Source: Robiginitomaculum sp.
GTDB taxonomy: Bacteria > Pseudomonadota > Alphaproteobacteria > Caulobacterales > Maricaulaceae
DNA length: 56,417 bases
Direction: 5' to 3'
NCBI GenBank assembly: GCA_030949705.1
Contig: JAUZSF010000009.1
Location: 1 to 56,417 of the forward strand
Each line of letters begins with the position of its first letter. Position 1 is the stretch's first letter. This document shows positions 18,796 through 27,671 of this stretch, piece after piece. The notes below the pieces were generated by a model that saw nothing but the letters and a program-made list of their open reading frames with translations, was not told the origin of the DNA and made no database searches. A program made the translations under genes and the position numbers.

Positions 18796-19401
18796 ATGAT
18801 CATACCCGACTGGCTTTTCTATATTTTATCAACGCTATTTGCGGGCCTGCTGATTGCATTTTCCCTGCAATACTGGCCGGGACAGACACATGAAGCCAAC
18901 CCGTTTGATGCCCCGCCAGAGGCGGGTCTGGTGATCAAAGGGAAGCAATTGGGTCTGATGCAGGCTGCCCAGGGCCTGACAGCCGAAATCATGGAAGAAG
19001 ACGACACCGTTTTTCTGCGGGCAGCCGCCGGGCAGAAACCCGATGAAGGCGTACGTTCGGCAGGCGTATTCCTGACCTTGCCCAAAAAGTACAGCACCGC
19101 CTATGCCAATTCCATGATCGAGTATACCATGGTAGTGCGCGGCGCAGGCCCCACCCCCTCACCTAAAATCATCATCGCATATTATGCCCCAGGCAGAGGC
19201 AACAGCCCCCGTAAGATGTGTACCTTAAGTCCGCAATGGACACCGTGTACCATGCTCTATAAACCGCCCGCAGCCAATGACAATAATATGGTGGATTATG
19301 CCGGTATCTGGCCGGATCTGGAGGGGCTTAGCCGCACCGTCGACATCCGAGAAATTTCGATCAAACCTCATGCCAACACACCGGCAGAGGCTTCAAAATA
19401 G
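18796..19401 (+). CDS. Membrane-anchored protein of unknown function
   Basis: A 201-residue protein starting MIIPDWLFYIL two bases after the polyprenyl synthase stop, so probably in its operon. Residues 4-25 form one hydrophobic segment with the short basic-poor N terminus of a type II anchor; the rest is a periplasmic-looking domain with ELK-like beta segments (GLVIKGKQLGLMQ, IKPHANTPAEASK at the end), two cysteines (MCTLSPQWTPCTM) and several Pro-rich loops. I do not recognise the family. Its 3' end overlaps the convergent acyltransferase by 9 bp. Confidence 0.6.
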   Translation: MIIPDWLFYILSTLFAGLLIAFSLQYWPGQTHEANPFDAPPEAGLVIKGKQLGLMQAAQGLTAEIMEEDDTVFLRAAAGQKPDEGVRSAGVFLTLPKKYSTAYANSMIEYTMVVRGAGPTPSPKIIIAYYAPGRGNSPRKMCTLSPQWTPCTMLYKPPAANDNNMVDYAGIWPDLEGLSRTVDIREISIKPHANTPAEASK

Positions 19402-20448
19402 CCGCCGACGCAGCCGTTTTACGGCACCCAGCAATGGCATTTCAACCAACCGGTGCGTGACTTCCCCAGCAAAAATAGCCAAGCATAACAAGAGCGGCAG
19501 CATCAACAGATTGTCCATAATGCCCTCGCGGGCAAAAACAGCCCACAGGCGCCCGGCAGCACTGAGACTGAGGACATGGGTAAGATACAGTGCATAAGAT
19601 TGATCCCCCAGCCAGACCAAAAGCCGGTTAAAATAAAAGCCGGCACGCTCAGCTCCCGCCGCCCCATACACAATCAATGAAGCCGCCGGGGCAAAGCTGG
19701 CGGCGCGGGGCCAGGTTTCCCAAAAGCTGAGCCCCATATTCATGGCAATCATACCGGCGACACCAAACCATAAACCGCCAAGGACCAAAGCGGTTTTCCA
19801 CCCCCGGCCATCAAAGCGGCGATAGGCCAGCGCCGCCAGCGCCCCGCCCATAAATTCGAAGCTCAAGGGATGAGTCAGCAGGCGCAAAACGGCACCATGG
19901 TCCCCCGCCCCCATTAAAAATCCGCCCAGAACCAGGACGCCCCAAAGCACCAACCCCCATTTTCTGAAGGGCATGGGCAGAAAAATCAGGCCAGCAAAGA
20001 CCAGATAAAAATACATTTCGTGGATCAGCGTCCACCCCACGGCAAGTAGGGGAGGATATTTATACGGGAAAAGCGCAAAGGAGCGGATCAGAGAAACCTG
20101 GGTATTGCTGGCAAAAACCATATCCGGCCGGATCAGCCATATCCCCAACACCACCAGACTGACCAGCCAGTATAACGGATATATGCGACCAATGCGGGCA
20201 AACAGAAATGACAGGGAGGCGCGCCATCCCTCTGCATTGCGCCACGCCACATAGACCATCACAAAACCGGAAATGGCAAAAAACAGGTCAACACCGGAAA
20301 GACCGACATTGAACACATCGCCCAGCAATCTATCGCCGGCATATTTGCGCTCAACACTCAGCAGATGTGTGAGCACCACTGCCAACACGGCAATCCCGCG
20401 TAATGCCTGAATATTGCCTAATCGCAGGGTCTGGGTAATAAGAGCCAT
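19393..20448 (-). CDS. Acyltransferase 3 family membrane protein
   Basis: A 351-residue polytopic protein with about ten hydrophobic segments. The N terminus carries the family motif LRGIAVLAVVLTHLL with the catalytic-type His, then GVDLFFAISGFVMVY and FLFARIGRIYPLYWL, all hallmarks of the OafA/YrhL O-acyltransferase family that acetylates or acylates surface glycans. The start at 20448 (MALITQTLRLGNIQ) fits homologues; longer forms run into the divergent hydrolase gene. No polysaccharide genes are nearby, so the acceptor is unknown. Confidence 0.85.
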   Translation of the reverse strand: MALITQTLRLGNIQALRGIAVLAVVLTHLLSVERKYAGDRLLGDVFNVGLSGVDLFFAISGFVMVYVAWRNAEGWRASLSFLFARIGRIYPLYWLVSLVVLGIWLIRPDMVFASNTQVSLIRSFALFPYKYPPLLAVGWTLIHEMYFYLVFAGLIFLPMPFRKWGLVLWGVLVLGGFLMGAGDHGAVLRLLTHPLSFEFMGGALAALAYRRFDGRGWKTALVLGGLWFGVAGMIAMNMGLSFWETWPRAASFAPAASLIVYGAAGAERAGFYFNRLLVWLGDQSYALYLTHVLSLSAAGRLWAVFAREGIMDNLLMLPLLLCLAIFAGEVTHRLVEMPLLGAVKRLRRRLF

Positions 20449-20490
20449 GCCATCGATTAGCGGGATTAATGAAAACAGGGAATGCCATAA

Positions 20491-21189
20491 ATGAATAAAA
20501 CCGTATTTTCTCCCCCCGCCATGGTCACCATCCCGGTGGCGGGATCGGACGAACGCTTTGCGGTACGGCGCATTTTTTGTGCCGGAAAAAACTATGCGGA
20601 CCATATTCGCGAAATGGGTGGGATAGATACCTCCAGACCACCTGTCATTTTTGCCAAGCCCGCCGATGCCCTGGTCAGTGATGGGCGCAATGTGCCCTAT
20701 CCACGGGCCAGCCAGGACGTGCATCACGAGGTGGAACTGGTACTGGCCCTTGGCAAACCCCTGCGCGATGCCAGTGAAGAAGACGCGGGCCAGGCCGTTT
20801 ATGGCGTTGCCACCGGCGTGGATTTAACCCGCCGGGATTTACAGGCCCAGGCCAAAAAACATGGCGGCCCCTGGACCAGTGCCAAGGCCTTTGACCACAG
20901 CGCCCCCATTGGCCCCATCACGCCACTGGATGGACCATTAGAGAATTTGTACGGGCGCATCTGTCTAAGCGTGAATGGTGAAATTCGTCAGGATGGCGAT
21001 TTGGCACAAATGCTCTGGCCGCCGCGGCGACTATTGGCCTATTTATCAACATTATTTGATCTGAAAACCGGGGATCTGGTCTTTACCGGCACCCCGGCCG
21101 GCGTTGGCCCCGTGCAAATTGGCGATCAGGTTCAGGCCCGTATCGATGGGACAGAACCCCTGTCCTTTACCATCACAGCCACCGGCTAA
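20491..21189 (+). CDS. Fumarylacetoacetate hydrolase family protein (fumarylpyruvate hydrolase-like)
   Basis: A 232-residue FAH-fold hydrolase. Family features are the KNYADHIREMG segment, the metal ligands in ASQDVHHEVELVLALG (two acidic residues), the Asp of GVDLTRRDLQ, FDHSAPIGPITP and the C-terminal FTGTPAGVGPVQIGD. Such enzymes cleave C-C bonds in fumarylpyruvate or acylpyruvates, or act as oxaloacetate tautomerases. Its size matches the short single-domain group (human FAHD1-like). Divergent from the acyltransferase; its stop overlaps the stop of the convergent MerC-like gene. Confidence 0.85.
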   Translation: MNKTVFSPPAMVTIPVAGSDERFAVRRIFCAGKNYADHIREMGGIDTSRPPVIFAKPADALVSDGRNVPYPRASQDVHHEVELVLALGKPLRDASEEDAGQAVYGVATGVDLTRRDLQAQAKKHGGPWTSAKAFDHSAPIGPITPLDGPLENLYGRICLSVNGEIRQDGDLAQMLWPPRRLLAYLSTLFDLKTGDLVFTGTPAGVGPVQIGDQVQARIDGTEPLSFTITATG

Positions 21190-21596
21190 ACCGAATGCAC
21201 CAGATAAAAGGTCAAATTGCCCAGAAACAACAAGGCGGCGACCATTAATATCCAGCGGGATGGCTGTTTTTTGGGGGCGCAACTGTCATGACCACAGGTC
21301 TGGACCCCGCAATCCCGCCGGGCACTGATCCATTGGGCCACGGCCCCAACCGATAATGCCAGCCCGGAAAAGATCAAAAGCGGCAATTCAAACTGATGCA
21401 TGAACAGATGAATATCGCCCACCCAGGGGGCCACGGCGGTCAAGGCCCCGGCCCCGACGGCCAAGGCAATAATATTCATCAAGGCTGGCAGGCCACAGCA
21501 AAATACGTGACTCAGCAAAGCGGCCAGATTGGCATGATGGGCAGCATGGGCAATGCGTTGCACAGCAGATCTTCCTGATTGTGCGCGACCCCACAA
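21186..21596 (-). CDS. Small membrane protein, MerC-like, possibly metal-linked
   Basis: A 136-residue protein with about four hydrophobic segments. The first holds a vicinal cysteine pair (SHVFCCGLPALMN), as in MerC/MerT-type heavy-metal membrane proteins, and the loop before the last segment is Cys/His-rich (CGVQTCGHDSCAPKK). Family assignment is tentative. Twenty bases upstream of the start is a near-perfect palindrome of Zur-box type, consistent with expression under zinc limitation, as for MerC-domain proteins in other alphaproteobacteria. The exact start is uncertain; a later Met would remove the first basic residues. Confidence 0.5.
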   Translation of the reverse strand: MWGRAQSGRSAVQRIAHAAHHANLAALLSHVFCCGLPALMNIIALAVGAGALTAVAPWVGDIHLFMHQFELPLLIFSGLALSVGAVAQWISARRDCGVQTCGHDSCAPKKQPSRWILMVAALLFLGNLTFYLVHSV

Positions 21597-21615
21597 AAGC
21601 GCCGCGGCAAGTTTC

Positions 21616-21628
21616 GTTATATTATATC
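21616..21628 (-). promoter_or_regulatory. Possible Zur-type operator
   Basis: GTTATATTATATC is a 13-base near-palindrome with one mismatch, very like the alphaproteobacterial Zur half-site arrangement GTTATA-N-TATAAC. It lies 20-32 bases upstream of the MerC-like gene start, where a repressor site would be expected. The assignment rests on resemblance only. Confidence 0.4.
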
Positions 21629-21810
21629 ATTGCGAACTCGATGAAAAGCAAGCCCCGTGCTGTCACAAACCCAAAATAAAAATGATACAAAGAGCGACAA
21701 ACCTTACGAAAAATTGATTTGCACATCTTCAGTTCGCGCCATACTAACACTTCTGTACGGGTAAAAGGCCATTTGATTGGCACTAGCGGTGCAAAAGCGA
21801 GGATAAGATC

Positions 21811-22101
21811 ATGTTGAACCTACTGGGATGGCTGCTAAAGGCCATCATCACCATGGCCATTGGCATAATGGGGTTTACCTGGGAACCAAAGGAAGAGCTC
21901 AAGTCATCTCCCAAAAAGGAAGAGCGTGGCGACAAGATCATGCCTGTTTATCTGCAGGCCCCAATGCAAAAGTTCACCATTATCGAGGCCAGCCATACGG
22001 CAAGCACGGGCAATTGTGCTTCGGCCCCACAGCCAGTGGCCATACCCCTGCCAACACCAAAAATGCCCAAGACCATGCGCACCTATGGGATCTCTATTTA
22101 A
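21811..22101 (+). CDS. Small protein of unknown function with N-terminal membrane segment
   Basis: A 96-residue protein preceded by a good ribosome binding site (GAGGATAAG, 21799-21807) before ATG 21811. It has an N-terminal hydrophobic segment (LLGWLLKAIITMAIGIMGF), a charged middle (KEELKSSPKKEERGDK) and a Pro-rich C-terminal part. I do not recognise it. The 200 bases before it are shared with the divergent MerC-like gene; the TTAC/TACGGG-like elements near 21750 could belong to its promoter but are not convincing. It is convergent with ettA, 19 bases apart. Confidence 0.5.
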   Translation: MLNLLGWLLKAIITMAIGIMGFTWEPKEELKSSPKKEERGDKIMPVYLQAPMQKFTIIEASHTASTGNCASAPQPVAIPLPTPKMPKTMRTYGISI

Positions 22102-22120
22102 GGCACGATTGTTAGCGCCC

Positions 22121-23788
22121 TTATCCGCGGGAAAACTTCTGAAACTTGATCCGCTTGGGCAGGTCCGCATCGGGGCCTAGACGGCGTTTCTTGTCTTCCA
22201 GATAATCAGCAAAATTACCCTCGAACCATTCCACATGACTGTCACCTTCAAAGGCCAGAATGTGGGTGGCAATGCGGTCCAGGAAAAACCGGTCGTGAGA
22301 GATAATCACGGCACAGCCGGCAAAATTCTCCAACCCTTCTTCCAGCGCCGCCAGGGTTTCCACATCCAGATCATTGGTCGGTTCATCAAGCAGCAGTAAA
22401 TTGGCTTCGGTTTTGAGCATTTTGGCCAAATGCACCCGGTTACGTTCCCCGCCCGAGAGCTTGCCGACCGGCTTTTGCTGGTCGCCGCCCTTGAAATTGA
22501 ACTGACCAACATAGGCACGGCTGGAAATTTCGCGCTTGCCCAGCGTGATCACATCGGCGCCACCAGAGATTTCCTCCCAGACATTTTTGCTGTCATCCAG
22601 CGCATCGCGGCTCTGATTGACATAGCCAAGTTTGACGGTTTCGCCCAGACGCAACTCGCCATCGTCCGGAGTATCCTCGCCCGCGATCATGCGAAAAAGG
22701 GTGGTTTTGCCCGCCCCATTGGGTCCTACCACACCGACAATGCCGCCGGGGGGTAGGCGAAAGCTCAGATCCTTGATCAGCAATTGATCGCCAAAACCCT
22801 TGCTGAGATTTTTGGCCTCGACCACGACCCCGCCCAGGCGCGGCCCTGGCGGAATGGTAATCTGGGCGGTGCCGACCTGTTGCTTTTCGGCCTGGTTGCG
22901 CAGCTCTTCATAGGCATCAATACGGGCCTTGGATTTGGCCTGACGCGCCTTGGGAGACGAGCGGATCCAGTCCAGTTCGCGGGCCAGGGCCTTGCGGCGT
23001 GTTTCATTTTCGCGCCCTTCCTGCACCATGCGTTTTTCTTTTTGGTCCAGCCAGGCCGAGTAATTGCCCTCATAGGGAATGCCTTTTCCGCGATCCAGCT
23101 CCAGGGTCCAATTAGTAAGATTGTTCAGAAAATACCGATCGTGGGTGACCAGAATGACGGCCCCTGGATACTCACTCAAATGATGTTCCAGCCAGGCCAC
23201 AGATTCTGCATCCAAATGGTTGGTCGGTTCGTCCAACAAAAGCAGGTTGGGCTTGGCCAGCAACAACCGGCACAGGGCCACCCGGCGACGCTCGCCGCCC
23301 GACAGGTTTTCCACACTGGTTTCGCCGCGGGGACAGCGCAGGGCGTTCATTGCCATTTCGATCTTGGAATCAATGTCCCAGGCATCGGCGGCATCCACCT
23401 GCTCCTGCAGGACATTCATCTCTTCCATAGTCTCGTCCGAATACTCTTCGGCAAGTTTCATGGCGATGGCGTTGTAATCATCAAACAATTTTTTTTCGGC
23501 ACAGCCTTCGATGACATTGCCCCAGACATCCTTGGCCGGGTCCAGCTCCGGCTCCTGTGGCAAGTAACCAGCCGTAGCCCCTTTGGCCAGCCAGGCCTCG
23601 CCGGTGAAATCTTGATCCTGACCGGCCATAATGCGTAAGAGTGTAGATTTACCAGACCCGTTCACCCCGACAACGCCAATTTTGGCATCGGGAAAAAATG
23701 ACAGATGAATCCCATCCAGCACTTTTTTACCGCCGGTATAAACCTTGGATAAATCCTGCATGTGGTAGATATATTGATAGGATGCCAT
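22121..23788 (-). CDS. ettA: Energy-dependent translational throttle protein EttA (ABC-F)
   Basis: A 555-residue soluble ABC-F protein with two ATPase domains and no membrane part; E. coli EttA has the same length. It binds the ribosomal E site and gates the first elongation step according to the ATP/ADP ratio. Visible: Walker A GVNGSGKST and GPNGAGKTT, signatures LSGGERRRVALCRLLL and LSGGERNRVHLAKML, Walker B LLLLDEPTNHLDAES and LLLLDEPTNDLDVET, and the toggle/arm residues in between (ARELDWIRSSPKARQAKSKAR). Start at 23788 (MASYQYIYHMQDLSKVY), as in homologues; an earlier in-frame ATG at 23971 is rejected. Confidence 0.96.
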   Translation of the reverse strand: MASYQYIYHMQDLSKVYTGGKKVLDGIHLSFFPDAKIGVVGVNGSGKSTLLRIMAGQDQDFTGEAWLAKGATAGYLPQEPELDPAKDVWGNVIEGCAEKKLFDDYNAIAMKLAEEYSDETMEEMNVLQEQVDAADAWDIDSKIEMAMNALRCPRGETSVENLSGGERRRVALCRLLLAKPNLLLLDEPTNHLDAESVAWLEHHLSEYPGAVILVTHDRYFLNNLTNWTLELDRGKGIPYEGNYSAWLDQKEKRMVQEGRENETRRKALARELDWIRSSPKARQAKSKARIDAYEELRNQAEKQQVGTAQITIPPGPRLGGVVVEAKNLSKGFGDQLLIKDLSFRLPPGGIVGVVGPNGAGKTTLFRMIAGEDTPDDGELRLGETVKLGYVNQSRDALDDSKNVWEEISGGADVITLGKREISSRAYVGQFNFKGGDQQKPVGKLSGGERNRVHLAKMLKTEANLLLLDEPTNDLDVETLAALEEGLENFAGCAVIISHDRFFLDRIATHILAFEGDSHVEWFEGNFADYLEDKKRRLGPDADLPKRIKFQKFSRG

Positions 23789-24008
23789 TCTTGCCTCACC
23801 TGCTATGCCCGTCTTGACGCGCACATGTATCTTTGGTGACCATATCTGGCAACACCGTGAAACATTGCAAGGCCAAGCCCCTTCATGAAAGCAATTTAAG
23901 TTCTTTCTAAGGTTATGTGCTGTTAGGTTTAAAAACGAACACCCTTTAGGTGACATTGGCAAAATTCTCATTTGGTATACTGAATTGACATCAAAGCCTT
24001 CTCACATC

Positions 24009-26078
24009 ATGACGCTGACCGGCCTGGCAAACCCTATGGGCATGCTGGGCCGTTTGGGATTGGTCATGCTGTGTGCTGCTTTGGTGCTGGCCGGGTGCAA
24101 ACCTAAAAAACCGTCCACACCACAAACGCCGACCGCCACTCAGGAGACGACAAAACCTGTCACGCCCAACCCGCTCATCAGTCGGCAAGACCTTTTCAGC
24201 AATCCGGTACAATATCAGGGCCGGATCAGCCCCGATGGGGCCAAGGTCAGCTGGCTCGCCCTTAGCGATGGTGCCCTGAACCTGTTTGTCGCCGATGCCG
24301 ATGGCTCCACCCCGCCCAAGCAGTATACCTTTGGCAAGGATGGTGTGGAATTGCACCGCTGGACCCCCAACAGTGCCTATATTCTTTACGCTGGCACCTT
24401 TGCCGACACTAAAACCACCCGCGTTTTTGCACTGAATGTGCAAACCGGGGCGGTGCGCGACCTGGTGCCGGTTAATGAAGGCGATTATGTATGGCTGGTC
24501 GGGGTTTCCAAAAACTGGCCCAATACGGCGCTTGTCCGGCTACGGCGCGCCGGCCAACCCAATTTTGATCTCTACCGGATTAATCTGGAAAGCGGTGAAA
24601 AAACACTGGTCGCCAAGAATCCCGGCTTTGCCTATTGGGTAACCGACAGTGATTATGTGCCGCGTCTGGGCATTCGTAAAAACAAAAATGGCAGCCAAAC
24701 CTGGATTGTGCTGGGACCGGGCGGCACCGCTTTACCCCTGTTGTCCGTCAAGGCTGACGATGTACCAAGAACCCGACCAGAGCAAATGGATGCGACCTCT
24801 ACCAGCCTGTATCTGATTGATGGGCGGGACAGAGAATTTTCTGCCTTTACCCGCATCGATCTGCAAACCGGCGAACAGGAAATCCTGGCAACCGGCAAAG
24901 ACGGCGATATCGAAACTACCCTGTTTCACCCCATTACCGCCCAGCCACTGGCCTATTTCACCAATGGTCCCCGCCCGCACTGGCAGAGCCTGTCGACTGG
25001 TTTTCAACCCATTCTCGATCAATTGGAAAAAACCCTGGGGCCACGATTTTTCATACTGGCGGCCACCAACACTGCCGAACAACTGGTCATCTATAGTGAT
25101 CGCCCTGACCAGCCGGGCGTATATTCTCTGTATGACCTGGAAGCCGATAAAATCACCACCCTTTTCGAGACCATGCCAGCGCTGGAAAATCGCAAACTGG
25201 CCAAGTCTGAAATCCTCAAAATTCAGGCGCGGGACGGCATGGAACTGACCGCCTATTTCACCCCGGCCCGGGGAGAGCAGCCCACCAGAGCACCTCTGGT
25301 GGTTTTACCCCAGCCCTGGCTGAATTCACGGGTTGAATACGGCTTTGACCCGCGCATTCAATGGCTCAGCAATCGGGGCTATAATGTGCTGGAGGTGAAT
25401 ACACGCGGGGCGGTTGGCCTTGGAAAATCTTATACAGAGGCCGGAACCGGCAAAGGCATTTTGCTGGCCAAAACCGACCTTGAAGACGCGGTCAATGCGG
25501 TGCTGGACAATGAACTGGCCGACAAAACCCGCGTCGCCGGTTTTGGTTGGGGCAATGGTGGCCGTATGATTCTGAATTTGGCGGCCCTCAAAGGCTCGCC
25601 ATTGCAGTGTGCGTTGGTGATTGATCCCATTATCGACGTGCAAAACGCCATTATGAATGGCCAGCAGAAAGGCCAGGCGAAAAGATATATACGCTGGTTG
25701 GCTGGCACACAGGGGCGACCCGACCCCAGACTGGCCAAGGCGATTTCCCCTCTTAGCCATACCAACAGTATCAAAGCTTCGGTGTTGCTACTGCAAAGCC
25801 ACACCAATGCCATGCTGGACCCGGATTTAGCCCGCCAGTTTGTCAAAGATATTCGTCAAAACGGCGGCAATGCGGCCATGGTCTATTTCCCGGAAATTAC
25901 AGAAAAACTGTTCGGGCAACCGGAATTCATTCCCTATGCTGCTTTATCAGAAGCGTTTCTGGCAAAATGCCTGGATGGTCAGGCCGAACCGGTTGGCAAT
26001 ACCCTGGACACCCTGACCATGGAAGTAAATGCAGGCCCCGCCGGCGTTCCCGGTCTGAAATTACGCCAGGCAGAGTAA
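24009..26078 (+). CDS. Lipoprotein of the S9 (prolyl oligopeptidase) fold, catalytic residues apparently lost
   Basis: About 689 residues with a lipobox (AALVLAGC, Cys30 from the ATG at 24009), so a membrane lipoprotein. A Thr/Pro-rich linker leads to a beta-propeller (repeats such as SPDGAKVSWLAL, LFVADADGSTPPKQY) and a C-terminal alpha/beta-hydrolase domain (LVVLPQPWLNSR..., GYNVLEVNTRGAVGLGKSY). In S9 peptidases the nucleophile lies in G-x-S-x-G-G; here it reads GWGNGG, with Gly at the Ser position. The Asp loop reads SHTNAMLDPD and the His motif (usually GHG) is replaced by PEITEKLFG. It is therefore probably a non-catalytic binding protein. The start is uncertain (TTG 23985, ATG 24009 or 24036). 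Confidence 0.8.
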   Translation: MTLTGLANPMGMLGRLGLVMLCAALVLAGCKPKKPSTPQTPTATQETTKPVTPNPLISRQDLFSNPVQYQGRISPDGAKVSWLALSDGALNLFVADADGSTPPKQYTFGKDGVELHRWTPNSAYILYAGTFADTKTTRVFALNVQTGAVRDLVPVNEGDYVWLVGVSKNWPNTALVRLRRAGQPNFDLYRINLESGEKTLVAKNPGFAYWVTDSDYVPRLGIRKNKNGSQTWIVLGPGGTALPLLSVKADDVPRTRPEQMDATSTSLYLIDGRDREFSAFTRIDLQTGEQEILATGKDGDIETTLFHPITAQPLAYFTNGPRPHWQSLSTGFQPILDQLEKTLGPRFFILAATNTAEQLVIYSDRPDQPGVYSLYDLEADKITTLFETMPALENRKLAKSEILKIQARDGMELTAYFTPARGEQPTRAPLVVLPQPWLNSRVEYGFDPRIQWLSNRGYNVLEVNTRGAVGLGKSYTEAGTGKGILLAKTDLEDAVNAVLDNELADKTRVAGFGWGNGGRMILNLAALKGSPLQCALVIDPIIDVQNAIMNGQQKGQAKRYIRWLAGTQGRPDPRLAKAISPLSHTNSIKASVLLLQSHTNAMLDPDLARQFVKDIRQNGGNAAMVYFPEITEKLFGQPEFIPYAALSEAFLAKCLDGQAEPVGNTLDTLTMEVNAGPAGVPGLKLRQAE

Positions 26079-26531
26079 ATCCGCGCAAATGGCTTCCAGC
26101 CCGGCTTTGTCATCTTCGTCAAAGGCATTGGCTTGCGTACTATCGATATCCATCACCGCGCATAATTTTCCGTCCTGGTCAAAAACCGGCACCACGATTT
26201 CTGAATTGGTGGCGCTGTCACAGGCAATGTGGTCAGCAAACGCATGCACATCGGCCACCAATTGCGTCTCGCCGGTGCGCGCCGCCGCGCCGCAAACGCC
26301 CCGCGAAAAGGCAATGCGCAAACATCCCAATGTGCCCTGATACGGCCCCACGACCAGTTCATCACCTTTGTTGGGGTCCACTTCATAAAACCCGGTCCAG
26401 TAAAAGCGTGGGGCGAATGCCTGGCTTAGAAGACAGGCGGCGGTGGCAAAGCGCGCCGTACGGCTCGGCTCGCCAGCAATCACCGCGTTAATTTGCTGGT
26501 GCACATCGGCGTATTGGGCAGATTTTGACAT
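26061..26531 (-). CDS. Free methionine-(R)-sulfoxide reductase (GAF domain)
   Basis: A 156-residue GAF-domain enzyme that reduces free Met-R-sulfoxide using thioredoxin. All three family cysteines are visible: GTLGCLRIAF, RGVCGAA and HIACDSATNSEIVVPV, together with RFYWTGFYEVD and VMDIDSTQANAFDEDD. I start at 26531 (MSKSAQYADVHQQ), which has AAGAG six bases upstream; an ATG two codons earlier is also possible. It ends inside the tail of the convergent S9-fold gene (18-bp overlap) and lies just downstream of mutY on the same strand. Confidence 0.88.
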   Translation of the reverse strand: MSKSAQYADVHQQINAVIAGEPSRTARFATAACLLSQAFAPRFYWTGFYEVDPNKGDELVVGPYQGTLGCLRIAFSRGVCGAAARTGETQLVADVHAFADHIACDSATNSEIVVPVFDQDGKLCAVMDIDSTQANAFDEDDKAGLEAICADLLCLA

Positions 26532-26557
26532 GGGCATTCTCTTAACAGGCGGAGCCA

Positions 26558-27652
26558 TTACTTAAGCAGCATCCCGGCCTGTGCCAAGACTTTGCGCATC
26601 AGGCTAGGCAATGCCTCTTCATCCAGCTTGTGGCAGGACGCCCACCAGCCCTCATTGGTTTGATATCCCTCGGAGGCTTCTGCCTTATAGATATCCAGTT
26701 CCAGCGCAAAATGGGTGAAGACATGACGGACAGAGCCCACATTGTGCCAATTGGCTTCAACCGGGGCCGACATCATTACCGTCTCCGTTACTTCCTTTTG
26801 TGCCTGCCATGAGCTGTTTGGCACTTCGCTCATCCCGCCCAACAGGCCTTTAGCCGGGCGGCGGCGCAATAATACGGTATCATCGCGGCACAGCACAAAG
26901 GCCGCCCCATAGCGCACCGGCCGGGCGACTTTGGGACGACGACGGGGGTAGGCATCTGGCTTGCCCGTTTTGGTGGCCAGACAATGACGTTCCAGCGGAC
27001 AAAGGTCGCATTTGGGGTTTTTGGGGCGGCAAATGGTTGCCCCCAAATCCATCAGGGCCTGTGGCCAGTCCGCCGCGCGGTATTCCAACACATAATGAGC
27101 GGCCAGAGATTTCAATTCCGGCTTGGCATCTGGCAGGGGCCTCTCCACCTGGTGCAGCCGCGCCATTACCCGTTCCACATTGCCATCCACCACATTGGTT
27201 GGCAGATCATGGACAATGGCGGCGATGGCCGCCGCGGTATAGTCGCCAATGCCAGGCAGGGTGCGCAATTCTGCCTCGGTTTGCGGGAAAACACCGCCAT
27301 GCTGGTCCACCACCCTTTGGGCACAGGCATGCAGATTGCGCGCCCGGGCATAATAGCCAAGCCCGGCCCAGCAGGTCAGGACGTCCTCCAGCGGCGCGGC
27401 GGCCAAATGCTCGACCCCTGGCCAGCGATCCAGGAATGCAGCATAATAGTCTTTCACCGCGGTTACGCTGGTTTGTTGTAACATGATCTCGCTCAGCCAT
27501 ACCCCATAAGGGTCCGGCCTTTGCCCTTCTGAGCGGGCCACAGGTAAAACCCGCCAGGGCAGATCACGGGCATGGCCGTCATACCAGTCCAGCAGAGCCT
27601 TTCGGCATACCTGAACGGTTTTGGGCAGTGGTATGATTGAATCAGTGTCCAT
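26558..27652 (-). CDS. mutY: A/G-specific adenine DNA glycosylase
   Basis: Removes adenine mispaired with 8-oxoguanine. The 364-residue protein has the catalytic Glu in SEIMLQQTSV, a helix-hairpin-helix LRTLPGIGDYTAAAIAAIV, the catalytic Asp in NVVDGNVERVMARL, the [4Fe-4S] ligands CRPKNPKCDLCPLERHC (C-x6-C-x2-C-x5-C), and a C-terminal Nudix-like domain (GAAFVLCRDDTVLLRRRPAKG). It is divergent from the DUF721 gene, with only about 20 bases between the two starts, a common alphaproteobacterial pair. Confidence 0.96.
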   Translation of the reverse strand: MDTDSIIPLPKTVQVCRKALLDWYDGHARDLPWRVLPVARSEGQRPDPYGVWLSEIMLQQTSVTAVKDYYAAFLDRWPGVEHLAAAPLEDVLTCWAGLGYYARARNLHACAQRVVDQHGGVFPQTEAELRTLPGIGDYTAAAIAAIVHDLPTNVVDGNVERVMARLHQVERPLPDAKPELKSLAAHYVLEYRAADWPQALMDLGATICRPKNPKCDLCPLERHCLATKTGKPDAYPRRRPKVARPVRYGAAFVLCRDDTVLLRRRPAKGLLGGMSEVPNSSWQAQKEVTETVMMSAPVEANWHNVGSVRHVFTHFALELDIYKAEASEGYQTNEGWWASCHKLDEEALPSLMRKVLAQAGMLLK

Positions 27653-27671
27653 AGAGGCGCATCATGGCCCG

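Noticed and set aside
20449..20727. N-terminal extension of the acyltransferase
   Set aside because: It overlaps the divergent hydrolase gene and the family starts at LRLGNIQALRGIAV.
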